A stretch of 12,325 nucleotides of DNA, taken from Cruorifilaria tuberocauda. Lineage: Eukaryota; Nematoda; Chromadorea; Rhabditida; Onchocercidae. The first letter of the stretch is position 1, and each line of letters begins with the position of its first letter. The stretch covers positions 1-12,325 of the forward strand of contig JABVXU010001006.1 of assembly GCA_013365365.1 (NCBI GenBank), given 5' to 3'. Of this stretch, positions 1 to 7,895 are shown piece after piece. The notes under the pieces were generated by a model. It did no database searches. It was not told the origin of the DNA and was given only the letters and a program-made list of their open reading frames with translations. The position numbers and the translations under genes were made by a program.

Positions 1-340
1 AAAATAAGTAAATAAATTCATCAGAATTTTCGCTTCTTAATTACTCAAAATATTTTCTCTAACATCAAATTAATTTTTTAAATTTAAAAAAAAACAGTAA
101 ATCAAATTATCAGAAATTATATCATTTCTTATCATTTCCTATCTTTTATCTCTTCGTTTAATTCTTTATTTCTTTCAACTATCATTATCAAATTAAATCA
201 TGATTATCAAGTCAAATTAAAAAAAAAAACATATGAAATTTAAAATTGATAACTTACTAATAATAACTTTTTATAATTCTGTTTATTGTTACTCGAATTC
301 ATTATTTGGTGCAATGATGACCTTTCAGAGAGTTCAAATA

Positions 341-386
341 ATCATAATCATCATCATCATCATCACTATCATCATCATCATGATCA
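341..386. repeat. ATC/TCA trinucleotide microsatellite
   Basis: An imperfect run of TCA/ATC units, interrupted by CAC-TATC and ending TGATCAT. It reads as low-complexity His or Ser/Ile on either strand and is not evidence for a gene. Confidence 0.9.
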
Positions 387-1150
387 TAAAACTATCTTAA
401 TTACCCATAAAATTGGTTGTTTCAAATGGCTTATGAATGGGACGGTCAACTACCTCGTCTGAATTACACTTCAAAGAGGATGAACGAATTCGCTTTCCAT
501 GTCGTATCACTCGGTTACATTCATTTCTCTCATTTGACCTCTTTGAAATAAGGTCATTTAATGCTTTTATTATCATATTGACAATGGAAATAACATTTTC
601 AATTAATTTTCTTCAACTCCTAACTTACTTATTTATTTTAAAGTAATACGTAAAAATAATAATTTAGTAAAAATAGGTAAAATCTAACGTAAAAAGCATA
701 GATGTAATTGTAAAAAAAATTTAAGTATTTTGTAAAAAATTTCATTTTGTTTTTTATTATTAATATTATTTTTATTATCAATTTTATTATTAATCATTAA
801 GTATTGAAATTTTTGTAGTTAATTATTCAAAAAATGGAAAAGTAATTTTACAATCCATTTCCTGATTACTTCAAATTTCCTTTAAAAAAAAGAAAAGCAA
901 AATTTTCATTAGTTCAAAAATAATACTTTTTGTAAATAAATTTCAATTATTTTTTTAAAAAATATACTGTGAGTAATACTATTTTCAATTTGAATTTTTC
1001 GTTGTTTCGTTCTTTCCTTGCCAAAATTTGCACATTAAAAAAGTTTTTTCAATAAAAATATTTTTTAATGAATTCATTAAAATTTTTTTTCAATTAAAGG
1101 TAAAATTAACGCAAAAGATTAATGTACTTTGTAGCACAAACTTTTCACAC

Positions 1151-1415
1151 TTGTAATTTAACGAAATTCAGCTAATTTAATTAAATTAAAATCCAGTATA
1201 AATCACTTACCTTTCTATATTTCAAATTTTATGAAATTTAACTAATTAAATCAAATTTAAATATGGTGTAAATGATTATTATACCTTTGGTGCTTCCAGT
1301 TTTATGAAATTTAGCTAATTTAATTAAATTTAAATAAAATGTAAATATTATATTTCCTCCTGTACTTCTAATTTCATAAAATTCAGCTAATTTAATTAAA
1401 TTAAATCGAATATGA
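1151..1415. repeat. Tandem array, four degenerate copies, 70-73 bp period
   Basis: The landmark ATGAAATTTAGCTAATTTAA, or a close variant, recurs with its G-equivalent base at 1163, 1233, 1306 and 1378, that is 70, 73 and 72 bp apart. The spacers between landmarks are also related: GTAAAT, then an AT block, then CTTCC or CTTCT. The fourth copy is cut short near 1415. No coding meaning is visible: the units carry stops and the period is not a constant multiple of three. Confidence 0.8.
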
Positions 1416-1555
1416 GAAAAATGCTGCTATTTAGCAGGTAAAGTAATTTTAGTAGAAAGAATTTTTACTTCAAATGCTAATATTAAATAGATGAATGAAA
1501 ACTTTTAACCTAAAATTTACTTTAGTAATTATACTTTTAATAAGTAATACTAAAC

Positions 1556-1718
1556 CTTAATATTGAGAATTGATATGCAAGCACCCGAATCTCGAAAAGC
1601 AAAATATACAGCATCTTTTGTAACTGTATAGCTTCGAACTTCTTGATTTACAGTTGCAATTGTTGGATTGTGCTTCGAATGACTGCCTGTATCAGCGGTT
1701 ATTCGATCGATGAAATCC
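1556..1718 (-). CDS. Eph: Eph exon D: C-terminal strands of the ephrin-binding domain
   Basis: The acceptor is CCTTTTAAG followed by G, which completes the Trp codon split with exon C. Then come 54 codons: DFIDRITADTGSHSKH, a short variable loop, NQEVRSYTVTKDAVYFAF and RDSGACISILNIK. The I-D-R-I-x-A-D, E-V-R-S, V-T-K and A-F-R-D-x-G-A-C-I-S blocks are characteristic of the end of Eph ligand-binding domains, and the Cys is the partner of the exon B cysteine. The donor is placed after AAG (GTTTAG at 1555-1550) because continuing would hit TAG at once and because insect Eph continues K-V-Y-Y from here. GTTTAG is a poor donor, so this end is slightly less certain than the others. Confidence 0.9.
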
Positions 1719-4700
1719 CTTAAAAGGTTAGAGTAAATTTTTCAGGATAAAAGTAAAGAGTAAGTAATATTATTACTTACTGATACATATAAGAATAATA
1801 AATAAATTAATTAAATGTAAATAAGATGAAAAAGTAAATACAATAAAAAGTAATGTAAGTTAAAGAGTTAAAGTTAAAATGTAAGTTAAATAGTAAAAGT
1901 GTAAGTTAAAGGCAATGTAAGTAAAAACAAATTTAGGTTAAATAAATGTAAGTAAATGAATAAATAAATTAATAATACACATTCAAAGTTAATATCTAAT
2001 TTATCTGAAATGTATATGGAGAGAGTATTTTCTACAAATTTGATAATTATAATTTATGTAATTCAAAATTGTATTATTGATTACTAGAAATCAATCAGTG
2101 CAAATCATTTAATCGATTGGTAGAAAAGGAAAAAAGTCATTACTTACCAGTAATCGGAATTCCAAACATTTTGATACTGCTCATTGCTCATTACCTGTAC
2201 AGCATATAATCGAAATGTTTCCTTGCATGAACGAGCATTACCTGGGAATTCACTGCAATCACGCATCGTAAAAGTTATCTGAAACAGTAACTGATGTTAA
2301 AATTAAAACTTTAAATTTCATTAAACAACAAGTAGTATTAAGATAACTGTGTTGCAGAATTAACCTACTTAAACACTACTGATAATAATATCTAACAATA
2401 AATAACTTAAAATTTAAATAAATAATAAAATTTAACCTTTACTTAAAACTGTTATGAATAATAAAATTTAACAATGGATTAACTTTTATAAAAATAATAA
2501 TGTTTAATAGTGACTTAATTCAAATTTATATAAATTATAAAATTATATAAATGATAAAATGGATTATACTTTATTATATAAATGATAAATTTTATAGTAA
2601 TTCAAACAAAATTCATACAGTAATTTAATAAAATTTATATCAGTAATGAAATTTAACAATGAATTAATTAAAATTCATATAAGTAATAAAATTTAGTAAT
2701 GAATTAATTAAAATTTATGCTAAAATTTCAACTAAATTTTTTAATCATTTATGAAGCAATGATAGCTTCGAAACAATAATCCCAACAATTCTCATCCAAT
2801 TTTTTTCCAATAAAAAACTTTTCAGAAATTTCCTCTTCATAAAACTTTTTTTCTTCCTCAAAAATTTATTTGTGCAAAAATTTTATAATTTTTTTCGATA
2901 AAAAAAAATTTTCAAATCTAAAATTAAATAATAAAACTTTCAATTGAATAACTAAAAGTGACCAATTTCTTTCGTTTTTTAAAAATATTCTGAAAATTAT
3001 GGTAAAAAAAAAATTGAAAGAGGAAATTACACTAAAAATTATGAAAAAATTGTTTTCTTTCTTTTCGATATGAAAAAAAAAGCATTTAATTAAAATTTAA
3101 ATTGATTTAAAATTATAAAAATTGAAATTAGAAGAACAAAAAAAGAATAACTAAAAATGCATGAAAGAAATTTAAAATAACAAAAAAAAAATTTAATGAA
3201 TGATATTTGAAATGAATTTCTTTTAAATAATTTCAAATTATTTCATCGAATGCATCTTTCAATTCTTCTAGAATTTAAAAAGAAAGTTTGAAAATGCATT
3301 TAAAAATTGACTAACTTCAACGTGTAAACGATTTCCTCCTTTCACGTTAACTTTCGGTGTTCTCAACCAATTATCAACGTTTGGTTGATCGACGTTACAA
3401 ACGACGTACGCTCGACGATTATCCACGCCTTCCGATCCACGATATGTTTCTTCAAGCCACTAAAAGCCACAAATATGAACTGAACATTTTGATTATTATA
3501 CAATTTTAAGATTATAAATTTAATATTGATTATTGATATAAACTTATGGTTAATATTTAATACTGATAGAAATTTAATAAATAATAATTTCAAATAATAT
3601 ATGACAATAATAATCAGAGAACTTAAATAGTGATAAGTGATAATTTTAAAATATTATATACTAATAATAAATAAATAAAATTAACTGTCATTTCAAATAA
3701 TCTATGATTTTAATAATAACTTAAATGAGAACGATAAAAAACTAATTAATAATAAATTATAATTTCAAATATATTTAATTATAAAAATAAATTGAAAAAA
3801 TACAATTTCAAACAATACAGGATAATCATTAATGATAATAATAATGATTTAATAATAATAATAATAACTATTAATAATAATAATAACAATAATGATGATA
3901 ATAATAATAATAACAATAATAATAAATAATAATTAATAATAATAATAACAATAATTAATAATAATAATAAAATAAAAAACAATTTTAAGAAAATGAAAAA
4001 GAAAAAGAAACTTTAATTAATAATATAAATGGAAAGATTGCTAAAGAAAAAAATTTATTCATTCCTCGAATTTTTTCAAAATTTTACCAATAATTAAATC
4101 ATTTTATCAATAATTAAAAGATTAAAATGAATTAATTGATAAGCATTGATATAAACTTTACTTCTTATCAGATATCAATAATTACTTGTTATCACAAACT
4201 TCCTCTCATTTATCTTCTGATCCCTTTCTAATTCTCCGATTTCTCTTTTTTGCCTTTTGTGTTGGTTGAATTCTGATTGGAGCAATGATTTATGATAGTT
4301 GCACCTTTATTAGAAAATATTAATTTGATCCTACAGGTGTGTGCTGCAGACAATCTCTCTAATATCTTTCTCATTCAATTCTTTTCTTCTTCCCCTTGTC
4401 AGATTTTCGTTAACAGTAAATTTTGGACACATTTGGACAACACAATAGTCTGGCCAATGGCTATCCAATGGCTGCTAATAAGTACCCATAAATACAAAAG
4501 GAAGACAAGAGTAATTTTTTTCCCCTCTTTCTCTCTCTCTCTCATTCATTCATTCATTCATAAATATCCTCTCTAAACTCATTTTATTGAGAGAGAGAGA
4601 GAGAGAGAGAGGGGAAGAGAAGGAAAGATAAAAAATCTCAAGAAAATTTTCAAATATCCTAAATTTTTAACATTTAAATTTATTTTAATTTAATTCGTCT

Positions 4701-6849
4701 AACATATATTACATTTAATAATTTACACTTATCAAATCAAATTTACTAAATATTAAAATTTCAATTTTACATCCATTCTCTAGACTTGTTGATTTATTTT
4801 TATTTATTTAAAAAAATAAATAAAATAAACAGCACAATAATTAATTAATGAATTAATTAATTGTAAGATTAATTTTTAAGAAAATGAAAAACTTTTTAAT
4901 TCAATAAATTATTTTACAAATTATACCATTCATCGATTTTTTGTTCCTTGTCTATTTTGCAAAATATACATAAGATGACCTTCTGATATAACAATGGACA
5001 ATAACATTAGGAGAATGGTAACCTGCCGGGGTCATTATCATGATGACCTCATTCATTAAGAATAGCATACTTTCAGTATTCACATTCCATTGATGGATTA
5101 GTTGATCCATTCATTAAGCTTTATTAATGAAATAATTAGCATAAAGATGAGATGACTTATGGATTTTTGTTATTTTAAAAGTTTTTATCTCTAAATTATT
5201 TAATTGAAAATACAGTAAAAATTATACGGCAAAAATACAGTAGTAAAAATTAAATACAGTATGAATTATTATTTAATTTTTCAAAAACAAAAATGAATAA
5301 AACAGTTGCGTAATTACAAAACAAATAGGAATACTCATTTTAGTATTTGTTTATTTGTTTTTTATTTACTCAATGTTTATTCCTCCATATGTTTACACAT
5401 ATTTGTTCATTTATTTACTCATTCATTCATTCATTAATTTATTTCATTCAAATAAATTTTCTATTTATTCATGATATTTAAAATGATTATTTTTTTTATT
5501 AATTATTTAATTGATAAATATCTAAAATCATCTCTCTAATGATCAATATTTTACTATATCCTTTTTAATTAATTACTTAATTAGTTCTGTAAGTAATAGT
5601 TTACAATTTGTTCTTTATGACTCCCTCAAATATGCAAATGACAAAAACAGTACCGTAAACAACAACCGTATCAGATAAACAATAATAGCAAAATTACTAC
5701 TATCCGTATTTATTTGAAAAAAACCAGATAGGCATTACTAATCTTTTAATGATCATTTATCAAAAAGAGGAAAAAAAAAACGATCCTTCAATTTTCCTCC
5801 ATTAACCTTTAACCTTCTAACCTCCTTTCTCTCTTGAGAATAAAATTCATCTCTTTTCATCCTTCAATTCTTCCTCTCTCTCTCTCTCTCTCTCTCTTAT
5901 GAATCATTCATATAATTCTTAAGTACCATTTCACTACCAATTCCAATCACTGTTCCCAATATTCATCTATCTATTTGTATTCTATTCATTCTTCTCATCT
6001 TTTCTTGACCTCAAAATGAAAAGTAAAAAAGAAAAAACTTTACTTCTATTAAATTTAAATTCATTTCATCCTAAATCATTTTGAATATTCGAACAATTAA
6101 CAAACAAAAAATTACTGTTATTGTTATTGCTATTGTTGTTATTTGCTATTGTTGTCACCGAGAAATGATATTGTTGAATAATGCTATCAGCTACTCATCA
6201 CTACCATTATTAACCTTATAATGATGGTACTTCAATAAATTTCAAGGTTAATTGACTAATTTAATGGATTCTACACCACCTTGTACATATACTGTCAATG
6301 TATACATTTGTATATATACCAAATAAAATTGTTATATATTGAAATTTTCAAAAAAAAAGAAAAAAAAAACACATACATCAAATTTACAAAAAGGAAAATT
6401 TGTTAAAGTAAAGTAATTAGAATATAATTTATCTGGAAAATTTGTTAAAGTAAAGTAATTGGAATATAATTTATCTGAAATCTGATATAATAGATCCATT
6501 TAAAAATAAAATTTTCCTGCATTAAATTATTAAAATTAAAATATACATATGCTAAATTAATTTCATGAAATAGAAATTTTGATTGAATGGAATGAATTTT
6601 ACAGGTGCAATTTTTCTTTTTTGGGCATTAAATGCTTTTATAATTAAAAGTTAATTAAAAATTAAAAATGTACTCGTATAATTAAGATGAAAAATAATAA
6701 TTAAAATTAAAAGATATATAATTTTACGTTTATTTCAAATATTCAAATGAATAAACAATCATAACTTACTCCAATCTCGTCATCTGCCATATTCGAATAA
6801 GTCTGCCAGCGTAATTCTGTTGTCGAATTTGACGTATCGAGCAGGATAA
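1556..6849 (-). CDS. Eph: Eph receptor tyrosine kinase, partial gene: four exons of the ephrin-binding domain
   Basis: Four minus-strand exons (6770-6849, 3316-3459, 2148-2278, 1556-1718; 518 bp) join to 173 residues, counting the split first Val, and contain no stop. Eph receptors are cell-surface tyrosine kinases whose extracellular N-terminal jellyroll domain binds ephrins on neighbouring cells and guides axons and cell sorting. In order the product shows VILLDT (residues 1-6), a Gly-Trp-hydrophobic-Glu-Glu turn (27-31), YVVCNV (45-50), NWLRTP (57-62), FTMRDC (78-83), CKETF (93-97) and FRDSGACIS (160-168). Cys48, Cys83, Cys93 and Cys166 match the four conserved cysteines that pair 48-166 and 83-93 in the family. 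Asn8 is in an N-S-T glycosylation sequon. Length and order match a whole ligand-binding domain minus its last few residues. Signal peptide, cysteine-rich, fibronectin, transmembrane, kinase and SAM parts are not seen and presumably lie outside. Identification rests on remembered family motifs, without a database search. Confidence 0.93.
1759..1781. repeat. Perfect 23 bp palindrome with a single-base centre
   Basis: AGTAAGTAATA and its exact reverse complement flank a central T at 1770. It lies in the intron between exons C and D, about 40 bp before the exon D acceptor on the gene strand. In RNA the loop would be too tight to form the whole stem, but most of the arm could pair. Confidence 0.75.
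1851..1957. repeat. Degenerate GTAAGTTAAA-rich repeat tract
   Basis: TGTAAGT or GTAAGTTAAA recurs near 1855, 1880, 1901, 1916 and 1948, mixed with AGTTAAA units. Spacing is irregular (about 15-32 bp). Each unit happens to match a splice-donor consensus on the plus strand, but no exon precedes them, so they are treated as simple repeats inside the exon C-D intron. Confidence 0.6.
2148..2278 (-). CDS. Eph: Eph exon C: RDC...CKETF segment of the ephrin-binding domain
   Basis: It is preceded by a consensus acceptor (TTACTGTTTCAG) and followed by a consensus donor (GTAAGT at 2147-2142). It contains 43 codons plus two bases (TG) that join the first G of exon D to make Trp. The product starts ITFTMRDCSEFPGNARSCKETF, almost the family consensus F-T-x-R-D-C-x-x-x-P-G-x-x-x-S-C-K-E-T-F, with the two cysteines of the short disulfide ten residues apart. 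The next segment, RLYAVQVMSNEQYQNVW, departs from the usual L-Y-Y-Y-E-x-D, but its Trp and the following residues realign with insect Eph. An internal donor-like CAG/GTAATG lies at 2189-2197. Using it would end the exon in the wrong phase for exon D, so the longer exon is preferred. Confidence 0.92.
2279..3315 (-). other. Eph intron B-C (1037 bp)
   Basis: It is bounded on the gene strand by GTTAGT at the donor and TTACTGTTTCAG at the acceptor. The content is AT-rich, with an array of degenerate AATAAAATTTA units at about 2395-2725 that includes two clear 40 bp copies, followed by A/T homopolymer-rich sequence. No additional exon is needed, because exon B ends LHVE and exon C begins ITFT without a gap against the family. 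Confidence 0.85.
2642..2721. repeat. Two tandem 40 bp copies
   Basis: AGTAATGAAATTTA at 2642 begins a 40 bp unit that repeats from 2682 with seven mismatches, sharing the block AATGAATTAATTAAAATT. More diverged relatives extend leftward toward 2395. Confidence 0.75.
3316..3459 (-). CDS. Eph: Eph exon B: core of the ephrin-binding domain (YVVCNV and NWLRTP motifs)
   Basis: This exon has 48 codons in phase 0 at both ends. The acceptor is GTGGCTTTTAG followed by TGG, and the donor is GTTAGT after CACGTTGAA, which is acceptable but weaker than GTAAGT. The product begins WLEETYRGSEG, continues RRAYVVCNVDQPNVDNWLRTP and ends GGNRLHVE. The Y-V-V-C-N-V and N-W-L-R-T-P blocks are among the most diagnostic parts of Eph ligand-binding domains; the insect versions I recall read RSYVVCDV and NNWLWTP. 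The Cys forms the long-range disulfide with the Cys in exon D in known structures. The final LHVE continues into ITFT in exon C, matching the family's V-Y-V/I-E-L/I-x-F-T. A longer open frame on the same strand, 3363-3593, is a shifted reading of this exon and its intron and is not the protein. Confidence 0.94.
3832..3976. repeat. AAT trinucleotide microsatellite with GAT and AAC interruptions
   Basis: About 145 bp of AATAAT units, broken by GAT, AAC and AATTAAT. On the minus strand it reads as a Leu/Ile-rich open frame (3779-3982), which is an artefact of the repeat. Confidence 0.92.
4454..4473. repeat. Short direct repeat CCAATGGCT, 11 bp apart
   Basis: CCAATGGCT occurs at 4454-4462 and 4465-4473. 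It lies in the less AT-rich patch of the large intron; no function is apparent. Confidence 0.7.
4520..4616. repeat. CT tract and GA tract forming a long inverted repeat
   Basis: The pyrimidine arm at 4520-4543 (TCCCCTCTTT then CT repeats) is complementary to the purine arm at 4593-4616 (GA repeats then GGGGAA) at 23 of 24 positions, with a 49-base loop made of CATT repeats and TAAATATCC-type sequence. The GA run itself starts at 4589 and could pair in slipped registers. Confidence 0.85.
4543..4562. repeat. CATT tetranucleotide microsatellite
   Basis: About five CATT/TCAT units directly after the CT tract, forming part of the loop of the CT/GA inverted repeat. Confidence 0.85.
4793..4829. repeat. 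A/T inverted repeat
   Basis: TTTATTTTTATTTATTT is followed at once by AAATAAATAAAATAAA, which pairs with it apart from a one-base bulge. A second AT palindrome, AATTAATTAATG/AATTAATTAATT, follows at 4840-4862. In sequence this AT-rich such structures arise easily by chance. Confidence 0.65.
5419..5434. repeat. TCAT tetranucleotide microsatellite
   Basis: Four TCAT/CATT units inside a longer ATTT/TCAT-rich stretch (about 5341-5460). Confidence 0.75.
5874..5899. repeat. CT dinucleotide microsatellite
   Basis: Thirteen uninterrupted CT units. On the minus (gene) strand this is a GA tract inside the large Eph intron. Confidence 0.93.
6322..6370 (+). other. Polyadenylation-like signal followed by a genome-encoded A tract
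   Basis: AATAAA at 6322-6327 is followed 22 bases later by an A-tract (nine A, one G, nine A) and then C at 6370. This is the arrangement left by reverse transcription of a polyadenylated RNA, or it may be chance in AT-rich DNA. I see no reading frame, RNA-derived body or clear target-site duplication to the left. Confidence 0.3.
6394..6477. repeat. Perfectly adjacent 42 bp duplication (two copies)
   Basis: The unit beginning GAAAATTTGTTAAAGTAAAG occupies 6394-6435 and again 6436-6477, with a single difference (ATTAG versus ATTGG). The near identity implies a recent tandem duplication inside the large Eph intron. Confidence 0.95.
6770..6849 (-). CDS. Eph: Eph exon A: start of the ephrin-binding domain
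   Basis: On the minus strand the exon follows a good acceptor (TTTCATTTCAG) and ends at a consensus donor (GTAAGT after ATTGGA). It holds the last two bases of a split codon plus 26 codons: ILLDTSNSTTELRW, then a polar stretch ending DDEIG. If the missing upstream exon ends in G, the split codon is Val, giving the VILLD strand that opens Eph ligand-binding domains. The ELRW motif matches the family's E-L-x-W. The exon has no initiator Met or signal peptide, so at least one more exon lies upstream, at higher coordinates. It ends in phase 0 and joins exon B to make the G-W-L-E-E turn. Its base composition is clearly less AT-rich than the flanking introns. Confidence 0.9.
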
Positions 6850-6990
6850 CTGAAATGAAATTTATGAAATATATCGAAATTTCAATCTCTTCATCAAAAA
6901 AAAAAGTTCAAAGTTTTCTTTTTACCAATTTAAACCGCAAACTATCACGATTTTTCTTTGTTCTCTTTGATGATTTGAGAACAAGCCACG

Positions 6991-7070
6991 TTAATAATGA
7001 TAATAATTAAGTAATAATAATAATAATAATAATAATGATAATAATAATAGTAATAATAAGGATAATAGTG
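6991..7070. repeat. AAT/GATAAT microsatellite
   Basis: Runs of AAT interrupted by GAT, AAG and AGT. On the minus strand this reads as a Tyr/His-rich open frame (6945-7130), which is a repeat artefact. Confidence 0.92.
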
Positions 7071-7148
7071 ACAAGAATCTTTACTAATACTACTATTATC
7101 ATTACATAGGTTAAGCAGGAAATCGAACAATTATAGATTCTTATTATT

Positions 7149-7350
7149 ACTAATTAATATTATCATTATTTATATTATTACTGTAATAATTAATATTACC
7201 ATTACTTATATTAGTATTGTAATAATTGATATTACCATTATTTTATTGTTGTAATAAATGATATTACCAGATTTGTCCTGTAATTGTAATAATTAATATT
7301 ACCATCATTTATATTATTATTGTGATAAAATTATCATTATTAACATTGTT
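7149..7350. repeat. Tandem array with 32-36 bp period, about six copies
   Basis: TGTAATAATTAATATTACCA, or a variant, starts at 7182, 7218, 7250, 7285 and (degenerate) 7321, with a first diverged copy from about 7149. The unit contains a partial GTAAT...ATTAC dyad. The array directly follows the AAT microsatellite and probably evolved from similar simple sequence. Confidence 0.75.
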
Positions 7351-7895
7351 CCGTTGTGTTATTATTGCTGTTATCATTATCATCATTATTGCTGACGAAA
7401 ATAAATATTTTTTGCATTATTTGCTTTTAAGCTGAAATAAAAAAATCAGAATTTGAAATAAAAATGAGGTGAAATCTTCAAATTTAAATTCCATTTCCAA
7501 TATTTGATTATTTCATATTTTTTCACTATTCAATTATTCATATTAATAATTTTTCGAATCTAAGAATTGTGAGAATTTTTCGCAGTTAAAACAATAGCAT
7601 CTTGAAAATGAGATAAATGCGATCGTTCAAACTTTTTTAAGGATTTATTGAAATTAGAAATTGCACGCATTTTTCTTATTCAATTTCTAATATTAATAAT
7701 TTCTATTTGCAAATTCAATACAATGCAAATATTGCGAATTATTGATAAATATTATCTTTCAAATTAAAATTCATTTAAATTTAAATTCATCATTTTTAAA
7801 ATTTCTATTTTTGAAAAATTATTTTTCCGACTTTTAGCTCAAAAGAATGCCTCAATGCTTTTTCTTTCTTTTTCGTTCATTACTTCGATTAATAA

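Larger units (their letters stand above)
1..1555. other. AT-rich sequence downstream of the last visible Eph exon, probably intron
   Basis: The next Eph exon should begin with a V-Y-Y-like strand and a cysteine followed by the cysteine-rich region. I scanned the minus strand here for a good acceptor followed by such a sequence and found none, so this is most likely intron, with later exons beyond the left edge. It contains an ATC microsatellite, a tandem array at 1151-1415 and a less AT-rich patch at about 400-560 that is open on both strands. Confidence 0.5.
3460..6769 (-). other. Eph intron A-B (3310 bp)
   Basis: It runs from the GTAAGT donor of exon A to the GTGGCTTTTAG acceptor of exon B. 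Both flanking exons are phase 0, and exon A ending DDEIG followed by exon B starting WLEE reproduces the family's G-W-x-E-E turn, so nothing is missing between them. Contents: an AAT microsatellite (3832-3976), a moderately complex patch (about 4190-4510), a CT/GA hairpin (4520-4616), an A/T hairpin (4793-4829), a complex patch (4965-5110), TCAT and CT microsatellites, a polyadenylation-like signal with an A tract (6322-6370) and a 42 bp duplication (6394-6477). Confidence 0.85.

Noticed and set aside
1851..1957. Cluster of plus-strand GTAAGT donor-like sites
   Set aside because: They are units of a simple GTAAGTTAAA repeat with no exon upstream.
3363..3593. Minus-strand open frame of 76 codons starting at 3593
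   Set aside because: It overlaps Eph exon B in another frame and reads through the exon's acceptor. Its product lacks the Eph motifs that the correct frame shows.
3779..3982. Minus-strand Leu/Ile-rich frame that looks like a membrane protein
   Set aside because: It is a direct translation of the AAT microsatellite.
5808..5823. TTAACCTTTAACCTTCTAACC, similar to a string near 10502, as an interstitial telomere-like repeat
   Set aside because: Only two or three imperfect units at each site, not a regular telomeric array.
6945..7130. Minus-strand Tyr-rich frame
   Set aside because: It is a direct translation of the AAT/GATAAT microsatellite.
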